From positions 1 to 57,511 of the forward strand of contig SCEG01000015.1 of NCBI GenBank assembly GCA_004102805.1: a DNA stretch of 57,511 nt, in the 5' to 3' direction. A model generated the notes under the pieces. That model ran no database searches. It saw only the letters and a list, made by a program, of their open reading frames with translations, and was not told the origin of the DNA. The position numbers and the translations under genes are program-made. Source of the DNA: Muribaculaceae bacterium Isolate-002 (NCI). Its GTDB lineage: Bacteria; Bacteroidota; Bacteroidia; Bacteroidales; Muribaculaceae. Shown here one piece after another: positions 50,673 through 57,511 of this stretch (the first letter of the stretch is position 1; every line of letters starts with the position of its first letter).

Positions 50673-51980
50673 ATGACCGCTCTTATTCCTTCACATGACA
50701 TAGCACAATGGCTGCTCGGCATCGTCCGCGACATCTGCAACTGGTTCGGATTGCGCAACGACCCCAAAATCGAACAGGTCGCCTACGTGATTCTTATAAG
50801 CGCGTTTGCCATAGCCCTCGGCTATGTAATACGCCGCGTCGTGATTTTCATCGTCCGCAAGATAATCCGACTGCGCAAGACCGACTTCGGCACCGAACTG
50901 ATAAATCAGCATGTGGTGACCAAATGCTCGCATATCATACCGCCACTCGTTATCCTCGCCTTGCTCCCGTTCGCATTCGAACACACCTCGTCGGTGCTCC
51001 GTATTGTCAGCAGGCTCGTATATATCTACCTCACAATAATGTTCGGCGTAGGATGCAACTCTATAATCGGCTTCGCATGGTATAACTACGACCGGCATGC
51101 CAACAAGGAGAACCATCCCCTCAAAGGGGTCATGAACGTGGCAAAAGGCATAGTGTGGATTATAATCACAATAATCTGCATGTCGATTCTCATCAACAAG
51201 TCGCCTATGGCGCTCCTCGGCGGACTCGGTGCGTTCGCTGCCGCCCTGATGCTGATCTTCAAAGACTCGATACTCGGTTTCGTGGCCGGCATACAGCTCT
51301 CGAGCAACGACATGCTGCGCGTCGGCGACTGGATTGTCGTGCCATCGACTATCGCCAACGGCATCGTGGTCGACGTGTCGCTCACCGTCGTCAAGGTGCA
51401 GAACTGGGACAACACAATCGTCATGCTCCCCCCATATACGCTCGTGTCGACTTCTTTTCAGAACTGGCGCGGAATGTCTGACTCCGGCGTGCGCCAGATC
51501 GACCGCTCGGTAATAATCGACAACACATCGATTGTGGCCGCCTCTCCGGCGTTTGTCGACGATATGACCGCAAAATATCCCCTCCTTCAGGAATTTGTCG
51601 AAAAACGCAAGGCCGACGCACAGGCCGGAAAGAAAATGGTGTTCAACGGAGGCGTGGCGCCTGTAAACGGCACTCTCGACACCAATCTCGGACTGTTTCG
51701 AGCCTATCTCTGCCGCTATCTGCTCTCTCACCCGGCCATCGCCCACGACCAGAATATCATCGTGCGCCTGATGACTCCCGACGCCAACGGCACTCCGCTC
51801 GACATCTACTGCTTCACCGCAACCACCGACTGGCTTGCCTACGAGGCGATACGCTCGCAGCTTTTCGAGCATATCACAGCCTCGGCCGCCGACTTCGGGC
51901 TGCGCGTCTACAACGCCACATTCAACGGTCAGATTACCGTTTCACCATCTCCGGCACAGGCATCCGCTCCCGCCGTGTGA
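50673..51980 (+). CDS. MscS-family mechanosensitive channel (YbdG-like)
   Basis: About 435 residues. N-terminal transmembrane helices (VAYVILISAFAIALGYVIRR, SHIIPPLVILALLPFAF, IYLTIMFGVGCNSIIGFAWY) lead into the pore helix region GLGAFAAALMLIFKDSILGF, and then the beta domain (DWIVVPSTIANGIVVDVSLT, NTIVMLPPYTLVSTSFQNW). It opens under membrane tension to release solutes. The C-terminal extension is longer than in small MscS and fits the YbdG type. ATG 50673 follows TTG 50667. It is convergent with trpA, with only 3 bp between the stops. Confidence 0.93.
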   Translation: MTALIPSHDIAQWLLGIVRDICNWFGLRNDPKIEQVAYVILISAFAIALGYVIRRVVIFIVRKIIRLRKTDFGTELINQHVVTKCSHIIPPLVILALLPFAFEHTSSVLRIVSRLVYIYLTIMFGVGCNSIIGFAWYNYDRHANKENHPLKGVMNVAKGIVWIIITIICMSILINKSPMALLGGLGAFAAALMLIFKDSILGFVAGIQLSSNDMLRVGDWIVVPSTIANGIVVDVSLTVVKVQNWDNTIVMLPPYTLVSTSFQNWRGMSDSGVRQIDRSVIIDNTSIVAASPAFVDDMTAKYPLLQEFVEKRKADAQAGKKMVFNGGVAPVNGTLDTNLGLFRAYLCRYLLSHPAIAHDQNIIVRLMTPDANGTPLDIYCFTATTDWLAYEAIRSQLFEHITASAADFGLRVYNATFNGQITVSPSPAQASAPAV

Positions 51981-51983
51981 CCC

Positions 51984-52763
51984 TCACTCTTTAAGCGCCC
52001 GCATCAGGTCGGCCACAGCACCCGCTATGTCGTCGGGATGGGCGGAAAGCGACTTGATGAATTTCGACCCGACAATCGCCCCCGAGGCGTGGGCCTGTGC
52101 GTCGGCCAGTGTGCGGGCATTCGATATTCCGAAGCCTATCAGACGGTTGTGACGGAGCTTCATCGAGTTTATGCGGTTGAAATATTCGAGCTGCGCGTCG
52201 CCGAAACTGTCGCGGGTGCCGGTGGTCGATGCCGACGACACCATATATATGAACCCGTCGCAATGCTCGTCGATGAGGCGCACACGCTCCTCCGATGTCT
52301 CCGGGGTGATGAGCATTATCATCGGTATGTCATAGCGGCTGCAAAGCTCGCGGAAGTCGGTCATATACACATCAAAAGGCAGGTCGGGCACTATCATGGC
52401 GTCGATGCCTGCTCCGGAGCATGCCTCGAACAGGTTTTCTATGCCCATGTGCATCATCGGATTGAGATAGCCCATCAGCACAAGCGGCGTGTCGGGCACC
52501 GAGGCGCGCACCTTCTTCACATCGTCGAGAAGCCTCCGCAGGGTCATCCCGTTGCGCAGCGCCACGGTCGAGCTCTCCTGTATCACCGGGCCGTCGGCCA
52601 TCGGGTCGGAAAACGGTATGCCCACTTCTATCATGTCGGCTCCCTGTCGGGCGAGCTCGGTAATAATCCCGCCGACAGAGTCGAGAGTCGGAAAGCCGGC
52701 TGTGAAATATATCGAAAGTATCTTTTCGGGCTTGCGCTCGAATAGTGATTGCAGTCTGTTCAT
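51984..52763 (-). CDS. trpA: Tryptophan synthase alpha chain
   Basis: 259 residues. Splits indole-3-glycerol phosphate to indole and glyceraldehyde 3-phosphate. The catalytic Glu and Asp are in IEVGIPFSDPMADGPVIQES (about residue 47-66). VPDLPFDVY, VSSASTTGTRDS and GFGISNARTLADA complete the TIM barrel. Complete and typical in length. It is the last gene of the trp cluster. TrpB, its partner, is not in this window. Confidence 0.97.
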   Translation of the reverse strand: MNRLQSLFERKPEKILSIYFTAGFPTLDSVGGIITELARQGADMIEVGIPFSDPMADGPVIQESSTVALRNGMTLRRLLDDVKKVRASVPDTPLVLMGYLNPMMHMGIENLFEACSGAGIDAMIVPDLPFDVYMTDFRELCSRYDIPMIMLITPETSEERVRLIDEHCDGFIYMVSSASTTGTRDSFGDAQLEYFNRINSMKLRHNRLIGFGISNARTLADAQAHASGAIVGSKFIKSLSAHPDDIAGAVADLMRALKE

Positions 52764-52774
52764 ATACTTGTTGT

Positions 52775-53401
52775 TTAAATGTTATGGATAAAAGTGTCGA
52801 GCAGTTCCCTTGATTTCTCTCCCGGAGCTGTCTCAAACCGTGAGTTGACATCTATTCCGACCATGCGGCCGTTCATTCTGTCGTAAAGGGTCTTGACATC
52901 GGCTGCATCGTCCGGACCGATGCCTCCGCTCAGCAGAAACGGAGTGGCGAACGTGACCTTTTCAAGCAGACTCCAGTCGAATTTACGCCCCGAGCCGCCT
53001 TTGCCCGGTGTGCGCGTGTCGAGCACGAGCATGTCGGCGTGACCGTCGTAGGCGGCAGCTGCCGCTATGTCTCCGCTATCGGCGATGCCCACTGCCTTGA
53101 GCACCCTGAACCCCCTTGCGCGGAGCAGAGAGCAGTAACGCGGACTCTCGCTGCCGTGAAGCTGCACTGTGCTGAAACCGTAGCGCTTCATGATGGCGGC
53201 CGCTGTGTCGATATCCTCGTCGACAAAGAGTGCCACCGGCTCGACCCCTTCTCTGCGCAGCCGCGATATGGTGGCCGGCGACAGCTCGCCGACGCATCGC
53301 GGCGACTTGCGGTAGAATATAAATCCCATCATGTCGATGTCGAGCGACGCCACGTCGTCGATATTGCCGGGGCGGCTCATGCCGCATACCTTTATCTGCA
53401 T
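52775..53401 (-). CDS. trpF: Phosphoribosylanthranilate isomerase
   Basis: 208 residues. Converts phosphoribosyl-anthranilate to CdRP. The N-terminal QIKVCGMSRPGNI carries the catalytic Cys, and the catalytic Asp is in MLVLDTRTPGKGGSGRKFDW. GGIGPDDAADVK and VGIDVNSRFETAPGEK are the phosphate-binding ends of the TIM barrel. ATG 53401 overlaps the end of trpC by 10 bp. Separate from TrpC here, unlike the fused E. coli enzyme. Confidence 0.96.
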   Translation of the reverse strand: MQIKVCGMSRPGNIDDVASLDIDMMGFIFYRKSPRCVGELSPATISRLRREGVEPVALFVDEDIDTAAAIMKRYGFSTVQLHGSESPRYCSLLRARGFRVLKAVGIADSGDIAAAAAYDGHADMLVLDTRTPGKGGSGRKFDWSLLEKVTFATPFLLSGGIGPDDAADVKTLYDRMNGRMVGIDVNSRFETAPGEKSRELLDTFIHNI

Positions 53402-54183
53402 GGCCTTGCGTTTACGTATGACGCGAGTGTCGAGCCGGGCGACGCCGTGCCCATGAAAGCCTCGCCTATCAGAAATCCGTCAAACCCGGCTTCGCGCAGC
53501 CGCAGCATATCTTCGCTGTTGCGTATCCCGCTCTCTGCGATTTTCACACATCCGGCCGGCAGTTTCTCTATAAGTGTCAGGCTCGGGGCAAATTCCACCG
53601 AAAAATCACGCAGGTTGCGGTTGTTGACCCCCACGAGGTCGATGTCGGAAAACACCATCGGCAACTCCTCCTCCCCGTGAAGCTCGAGCAGCACCTCCAT
53701 GCCGAGCTGATGGGCCACCGACGTGAAGCGGCGCACCCGCGTGGCGTCGAGCAGCGAGGCTATCAGCAATATGGCGTCGGCTCCGGAGGTGCGGGTCTGA
53801 TATATCTGATATTCGTCGATTATGAACTCCTTGCGCAGAAGCGGAAGGTCGGTTACGGTGCGCGCCACCTGCAGGTCTGACACCGCGCCCCCGAAATAGG
53901 GTGTGTCGGTGAGTATGGAGCATCCGGCGGCACCGTTGCGGGTGTAGTCGGCCACGATGTCGGCCACCTGTGCCATAGGAGATATCTCTCCGCGCGAGGG
54001 AGAGCGGCGTTTGAATTCGGCTATGATGCCGCAGTCGCGGCTCTGTATCGAGCGGCGCAGCGAGCGTGTGGGCGAGGTGTGGCGGAGCGCGCTCTCGCGC
54101 ATCATCTCAAGGGGAGTGCACAGGCGCGCGGCTTCAACTTCGGTGCGCTTGGTGGCGGCTATGCGTTGCAATATATCTTTCAT
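53392..54183 (-). CDS. trpC: Indole-3-glycerol-phosphate synthase
   Basis: 263 residues from ATG 54183 (MKDILQRIAATKRTEVE). Catalytic residues lie in GIIAEFKRRSPSRGEI (Glu, Lys) and LPLLRKEFIIDEYQI (Lys). GVNNRNLRDFSV and ESGIRNSEDMLRLREAG complete the barrel. A longer frame to 54303 translates the trpD end out of frame. Its ATG overlaps the stop of the repaired trpD frame as ATGA, a normal coupling. Confidence 0.96.
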   Translation of the reverse strand: MKDILQRIAATKRTEVEAARLCTPLEMMRESALRHTSPTRSLRRSIQSRDCGIIAEFKRRSPSRGEISPMAQVADIVADYTRNGAAGCSILTDTPYFGGAVSDLQVARTVTDLPLLRKEFIIDEYQIYQTRTSGADAILLIASLLDATRVRRFTSVAHQLGMEVLLELHGEEELPMVFSDIDLVGVNNRNLRDFSVEFAPSLTLIEKLPAGCVKIAESGIRNSEDMLRLREAGFDGFLIGEAFMGTASPGSTLASYVNARPCR

Positions 54184-55177
54184 AAGCTGTTGAGTTCTGT
54201 GAATTTTCGGAATGCTGCCAGCGCTCTGCCCGAGTCGATTGACTCTTCGGCGCGGCTGCCGCTTCGGCAAGACTCTGCGATGGGTCGAGGGTGACGAGGG
54301 CAAACGCGGCGTTGGCCGTCACGCAGTCGCGCTGGGCGGCGTTGGAGGTGCCCGAGAGCACGCGGTCGAAGATGCCGGCGGCTTCGGCCACGGTGTCGCC
54401 CCCGTAGATTTCATGTTGGCTGTGAGTGGTGTAGCCGAGCTCTTCAGGGGTGAAGATGCGTTGACCCTCAGTGTCGCTCACCTTGAAGGGCGATGTCAGC
54501 GATATTTCATCATAGCCGTCGAGCGAATGCACGATTGTGCAGGCTGTGCCTTCGTTCTGCGCAATGTAGCTGTAGAGACGCATCAGTTTGAGGTTGTAGA
54601 CGCCAAGAAGCTGGTGGCGCGGGCGCACCGGGTTGACGAGCGGACCGAGCATATTGAAGAATGTTCTGACTCCGAGTGATTTTCGTACTCCGGCCACGCT
54701 CTTGAGCGCCGGAGAGAAAAACGGCGCGTGGAGGTAGCATACCCCCGACTCGTCGAGCGAGCGCCGCAACCGGTCGACATCGGCGGTGAATTTCACCCCA
54801 TGGTGCTCGAGCACATTCGACGCGCCCGACACTGAGCTTGCTCCGTAGTTGCCGTGTTTGATTACCTTCTCGCCCGCTCCGGCCACCACGAAGCATGTTG
54901 CGGTGGAGATGTTAAATGTGTTCTTGCCGTCGCCGCCTGTGCCAACGATGTCGATTGCCTTCACATTGTCGAAGTCGACGGGCAGACGCCGCTCAAGTAT
55001 GGCGTCGCGGAAGCCGGTGAGCTCATCGGTGGTGATGGAGCGCATCAGAAACACTGTCATGAAGGCCGACAGCTGGGCGTCGTTATACATGCCGTCGGCG
55101 ATATTGAGCATCACGTCGCGGGCTTCGGCGCGCGACAGGTTTTTATGCTCGAACATTTTATATAGTAATTCTTTCAT
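54134..55177 (-). CDS. trpD: Anthranilate phosphoribosyltransferase with 3' frameshift
   Basis: As read it has 347 residues. The catalytic core is intact: GTGGDGKNTFNIST binds the phosphoribosyl substrate and HGNYGASSVSGASNVLEHHG follows. The last 37 or so residues (from about AAAAPKSQSTRAERW) do not match the family. A frame one base away reads EESIDSGRALAAFRKFTELN then SL and a stop at 54180-54182, overlapping the trpC ATG. So a single base, probably one C in a CC(C) run near 54256, is missing. Translated as read, the protein loses its last helices and ends inside trpC. A sequencing or assembly error cannot be excluded. Confidence 0.9.
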   Translation of the reverse strand: MKELLYKMFEHKNLSRAEARDVMLNIADGMYNDAQLSAFMTVFLMRSITTDELTGFRDAILERRLPVDFDNVKAIDIVGTGGDGKNTFNISTATCFVVAGAGEKVIKHGNYGASSVSGASNVLEHHGVKFTADVDRLRRSLDESGVCYLHAPFFSPALKSVAGVRKSLGVRTFFNMLGPLVNPVRPRHQLLGVYNLKLMRLYSYIAQNEGTACTIVHSLDGYDEISLTSPFKVSDTEGQRIFTPEELGYTTHSQHEIYGGDTVAEAAGIFDRVLSGTSNAAQRDCVTANAAFALVTLDPSQSLAEAAAAPKSQSTRAERWQHSENSQNSTAYERYIATHSRHQAHRS

Positions 55178-55191
55178 AGCGTGTCACTGTC

Positions 55192-55761
55192 TTAGAGAGT
55201 GTTTCTTAACCAGTTGGCGAGCATGCGCGGTCCGTCGGCGCTCATGATTGACTCGGGATGAAACTGCACTCCGCGCACGTCGAGATCGCGGTGGCGCATC
55301 GCCATCACAGCTCCGTCGGGCGATATGGCGGTCACTTCGAGGCAGGGGGGGAGGGTGTCGGCGTCGACCACCCACGAGTGGTAGCGCCCGACCTGTGTGC
55401 CGCTCCCGATCCCCTCGAAGATGTAGTCGTCGGCGATGATTTCTATCGGTGTAGCCACGCCGTGATACACCTCGGAGAGATTGCGCAGCGTGCCGCCGAA
55501 ATATTCGCCCAGAGCCTGATGGCCCAGGCAGATGCCGAGAATCGGTTTGCGCGTGGCGTAGCGTTTCAGAAATTCGGGCAGCTGTCCGGCTTCCGAGGGA
55601 ATGCCGGGTCCGGGTGAGATGATTATTTTGTCGTAGTCGTCGACGGCGTCGAGGTCGAGACGGTCGTTGCGCACCACGTCGGGCACGGTGCCGAGTGTGC
55701 GCAGCGCGTCAACTATGTTGTAGGTGAACGAGTCGTAGTTGTCGATTATAAGTATTTTCAT
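55192..55761 (-). CDS. trpG: Anthranilate synthase glutaminase component
   Basis: 189 residues from ATG 55761 (MKILIIDNYDSFTYNIVDAL). The class I glutaminase triad is in GICLGHQALGEYFGG (Cys) and GVQFHPESIMS (His, Glu). Supplies ammonia to TrpE. No fused pabA-type partner is visible. trpE ends 7 bp upstream and trpD starts 14 bp downstream. Confidence 0.96.
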   Translation of the reverse strand: MKILIIDNYDSFTYNIVDALRTLGTVPDVVRNDRLDLDAVDDYDKIIISPGPGIPSEAGQLPEFLKRYATRKPILGICLGHQALGEYFGGTLRNLSEVYHGVATPIEIIADDYIFEGIGSGTQVGRYHSWVVDADTLPPCLEVTAISPDGAVMAMRHRDLDVRGVQFHPESIMSADGPRMLANWLRNTL

Positions 55762-55768
55762 ATCAGTG

Positions 55769-57166
55769 TCAGTCGTTGAAGGTTGTGGCATACTCTACGG
55801 CTTTGACAAGCGCGCCGAGTTTGTTGTTGGTCTCGCGCAGCTCCATTTCTGGGCAGGAGCGTGCCACTATTCCGGCGCCGGCCTGCGAGTAGAGTCGGTT
55901 GCCGGTGCTGACGAAGCTGCGTATGGTGATGGCCTGGTTGAGGGAGCCGTCGAAACCGATGAAGCCGATGCAGCCGCCGTAGATCTTGCGGTTGTGGGGC
56001 TCGATTTCGTCGATGAGCTGCATGGCCCTGACTTTGGGCGCTCCGCTCAGGGTGCCGGCGGGAAATGTGCCGGCAAACAGACGGAACACATCGGCTCCCT
56101 CGGGGAGCGTGGCCGACACGCGCGACACCAGATGTATCACATGGGAGTAGAACTGCACCTGCCGCATAAACTCTATCGCCACTTTGCCGCCCGAGCGGCC
56201 GAGGTCGTTGCGCGCCAGGTCGACGAGCATTATGTGCTCGGCGTTCTCTTTGGCGTCGGTCAGCAGCGCGCCTGCAAGCTCATGGTCGCGGGCGTCGTCG
56301 CCGGTGCGCCGGAATGTGCCGGCTATCGGGTCGATGTAGGCTTTGCCTTTCTCTACACGCAGGTGGGTCTCGGGCGAGGAGCCGAACACCCTGAAGCCTC
56401 CCATGTCGAAGAAGAATAGATAGGGCGACGGATTGACACACCGCAGCGCGCGATACACGTTGAACTCGTCGCCGCGGAATTCCTGCGCGAAACGCCTTGA
56501 CAGCACTATCTGGAACACATCGCCGCGGCTTGCGTGGGCTATCCCTTTCTCCACCATGCGCAGGTAGTCGTCATCGGTGATTGTCGATGTCACTTCGCCG
56601 ACGGGGGTGAAGGTGTATTGCGCCATGTTGTGGTTGTGGATGATTGCCTTGATTTCCTCGGTGCGGCTCTCCTGGCCGGGCATGAGGTTCTCGATAATGG
56701 TCATCTCGTTGTTGTAGTGGTTGACGCGGATAATGAAGCGGTACAATATATAGTATATGTCGGGAATGTCGCTGAACTCGTCGCACGGCTTCGTTATATA
56801 CACTTTGTCGAAATATCTGACAGCGTCGTAGGCAGTGTAGCCCAGGAGTCCGTTGCCTGCCACGGCTTCCCCTTCAAACCTGAAGGCATTGAGATAGGCG
56901 CGGAGCGCTGCGGGCACGTCGATGCGTTCTCCCGTCTCGATATTTATTGATGAACCGTCGGGGTAGGTGGCGGTGATGGTCTCGTCGTGGAGTATGAACG
57001 AACCGATAGGTTCGACTCCGATGAGCGACACCGAGTTCTGCTGCGTGTGATAGTCGGAGCTTTCAAGCAGAGCCGACTGCGGGTAGAGGTCACGCAGTTT
57101 GAGGTAGATGCCGACGGGGGTCTCGAGGTCGGCGGGTATGGTGGTGGTTATGGTGCGGAGGTTCAT
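55769..57166 (-). CDS. trpE: Anthranilate synthase component I
   Basis: 465 residues from ATG 57166 (MNLRTITTTIPADLETPVG). Converts chorismate and ammonia to anthranilate. The tryptophan feedback site LLESSDY is near residue 34. The chorismate-binding core has FQIVLSRRFAQEF, FFFDMGGFRVFGSSPETHLR, DPIAGTFRRTGDD, LVDLARNDLGR and FPAGTLSGAPKVRAMQLID. A TTG at 57172 in frame lies inside the IS end and would not be used. The start is only four bases from the IS end at 57170, with no native promoter or ribosome-binding sequence left. Confidence 0.96.
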   Translation of the reverse strand: MNLRTITTTIPADLETPVGIYLKLRDLYPQSALLESSDYHTQQNSVSLIGVEPIGSFILHDETITATYPDGSSINIETGERIDVPAALRAYLNAFRFEGEAVAGNGLLGYTAYDAVRYFDKVYITKPCDEFSDIPDIYYILYRFIIRVNHYNNEMTIIENLMPGQESRTEEIKAIIHNHNMAQYTFTPVGEVTSTITDDDYLRMVEKGIAHASRGDVFQIVLSRRFAQEFRGDEFNVYRALRCVNPSPYLFFFDMGGFRVFGSSPETHLRVEKGKAYIDPIAGTFRRTGDDARDHELAGALLTDAKENAEHIMLVDLARNDLGRSGGKVAIEFMRQVQFYSHVIHLVSRVSATLPEGADVFRLFAGTFPAGTLSGAPKVRAMQLIDEIEPHNRKIYGGCIGFIGFDGSLNQAITIRSFVSTGNRLYSQAGAGIVARSCPEMELRETNNKLGALVKAVEYATTFND

Positions 57167-57169
57167 GAT

Positions 57170-57511
57170 CAATGATTCGGTAAAATTTGAGGTTGTTCAT
57201 CCTAGGCTAAGCCGCTAACTGAGTCAACCGATGATTTATTTTCTGAATTATTTTGATATGCGGAGATTTTCCGCAAGTCGAAATAATTGTTGAGGCGAGA
57301 TAAGATTCAAACATAAGCCGTTTGAACTGTGCTAACGAAAGACTCGGATAATCTTTCCTTATGACCTCCTTGCAGACATTGAGCGCAGTGAAGGAAAGAT
57401 TGAATGCGAAGTCAAGCCGGTCTTTGTCGCGTGTCTGTTGCGATTGGAGTCCTGTAAACTGTTTGGCATCGCGTATGCCGAACTCAATCTGAAAGCGGGT
57501 GCGGTAGAAAC
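57170..57511 (-). mobile_element. IS4-type insertion sequence, 3' end (right window edge)
   Basis: Reverse complement of bases 1-342, without a difference seen. The IS end is directly next to trpE. The rest of the element is outside the window. Confidence 0.85.
57207..57509 (-). CDS. IS4-family transposase, C-terminal part (mirror copy)
   Basis: Same 100-codon C-terminus with the Y-R-E-K signature as at 3-305, reading leftward and ending at 57207. It is cut at the right window edge. The transposase runs toward trpE, so read-through from its promoter could reach the trp genes. Whether the full gene is intact cannot be seen. Confidence 0.85.
   Translation of the reverse strand, partial: FYRTRFQIEFGIRDAKQFTGLQSQQTRDKDRLDFAFNLSFTALNVCKEVIRKDYPSLSLAQFKRLMFESYLASTIISTCGKSPHIKIIQKINHRLTQLAA

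Noticed and set aside
1..57511. Ribosomal RNA genes or replication origin
   Set aside because: No 16S/23S/5S segments, dnaA-box clusters or origin-type genes were seen.

Overview
The window reads as a chromosomal stretch of a member of the Bacteroidales, most likely close to Muribaculaceae. This rests on the promoter type (TAnnTTTG -7 boxes, often with TTTG about 20 bp upstream), near absence of Shine-Dalgarno signals, SusC-like TonB receptors with lipoprotein partners, class A asnA, a trp cluster of Bacteroides order, and the Bacteroidetes form of the SRP RNA. No species call is possible from sequence reading alone.

Layout. Both ends are the same 342-bp IS4-type sequence in inverted orientation (1-342 and 57170-57511), so the window looks like one unit bounded by IS copies. 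0.4-9.2 kb: a receiver-like protein, inositol-phosphate synthase, a cytidylate-kinase-like protein, purN, SRP RNA, a DUF308-like membrane protein, asparaginase and metG. 9.5-12 kb: a large phage-type protein wedged between a small palindromic repeat element and asnA. 12-20.4 kb: asnA, a secreted GH13 amylase with a WYL regulator and an acyltransferase, a RecD-like helicase, serS and yqeY. 20.4-22.1 kb: a RAYT (REP-associated tyrosine transposase) gene inside an array of 14 short hairpin repeats. 22.1-33.8 kb: SemiSWEET, a phospholipase-D-like fragment, an exported OB-module protein, a dnaX-TPR-outer-membrane-barrel operon, rpsT between two identical tRNA-Glu genes, recO and a Bor-like lipoprotein. 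33.9-38.8 kb: a compact phage head module (scaffold, major capsid, adaptor-like, portal and two small genes) with no terminase, integrase or lysis gene. 39.5-50 kb: metK, then a TonB-dependent receptor with two paralogous multi-domain lipoproteins sharing a 933-bp near-identical block. 50-57 kb: a PepSY-like secreted protein, an MscS channel, and trpEGDCFA.

How the parts work together. The trp cluster encodes chorismate-to-tryptophan steps except TrpB, which is absent here. An IS end sits four bases before the trpE start codon, and trpD carries a probable one-base deletion near its 3' end. The receptor and its two lipoproteins look like one outer-membrane capture and uptake system. dnaX, the TPR protein and the barrel are probably co-transcribed.

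The most unusual content is repeat-driven: a MITE-like family of about 90 bp (five copies, one long form), the RAYT/REP array, a two-hairpin REP-like family, and the two isolated phage structural loci, each next to a copy of the MITE-like element. The major capsid protein has an unexpected N-terminal hydrophobic segment ending in a lipobox-like motif.
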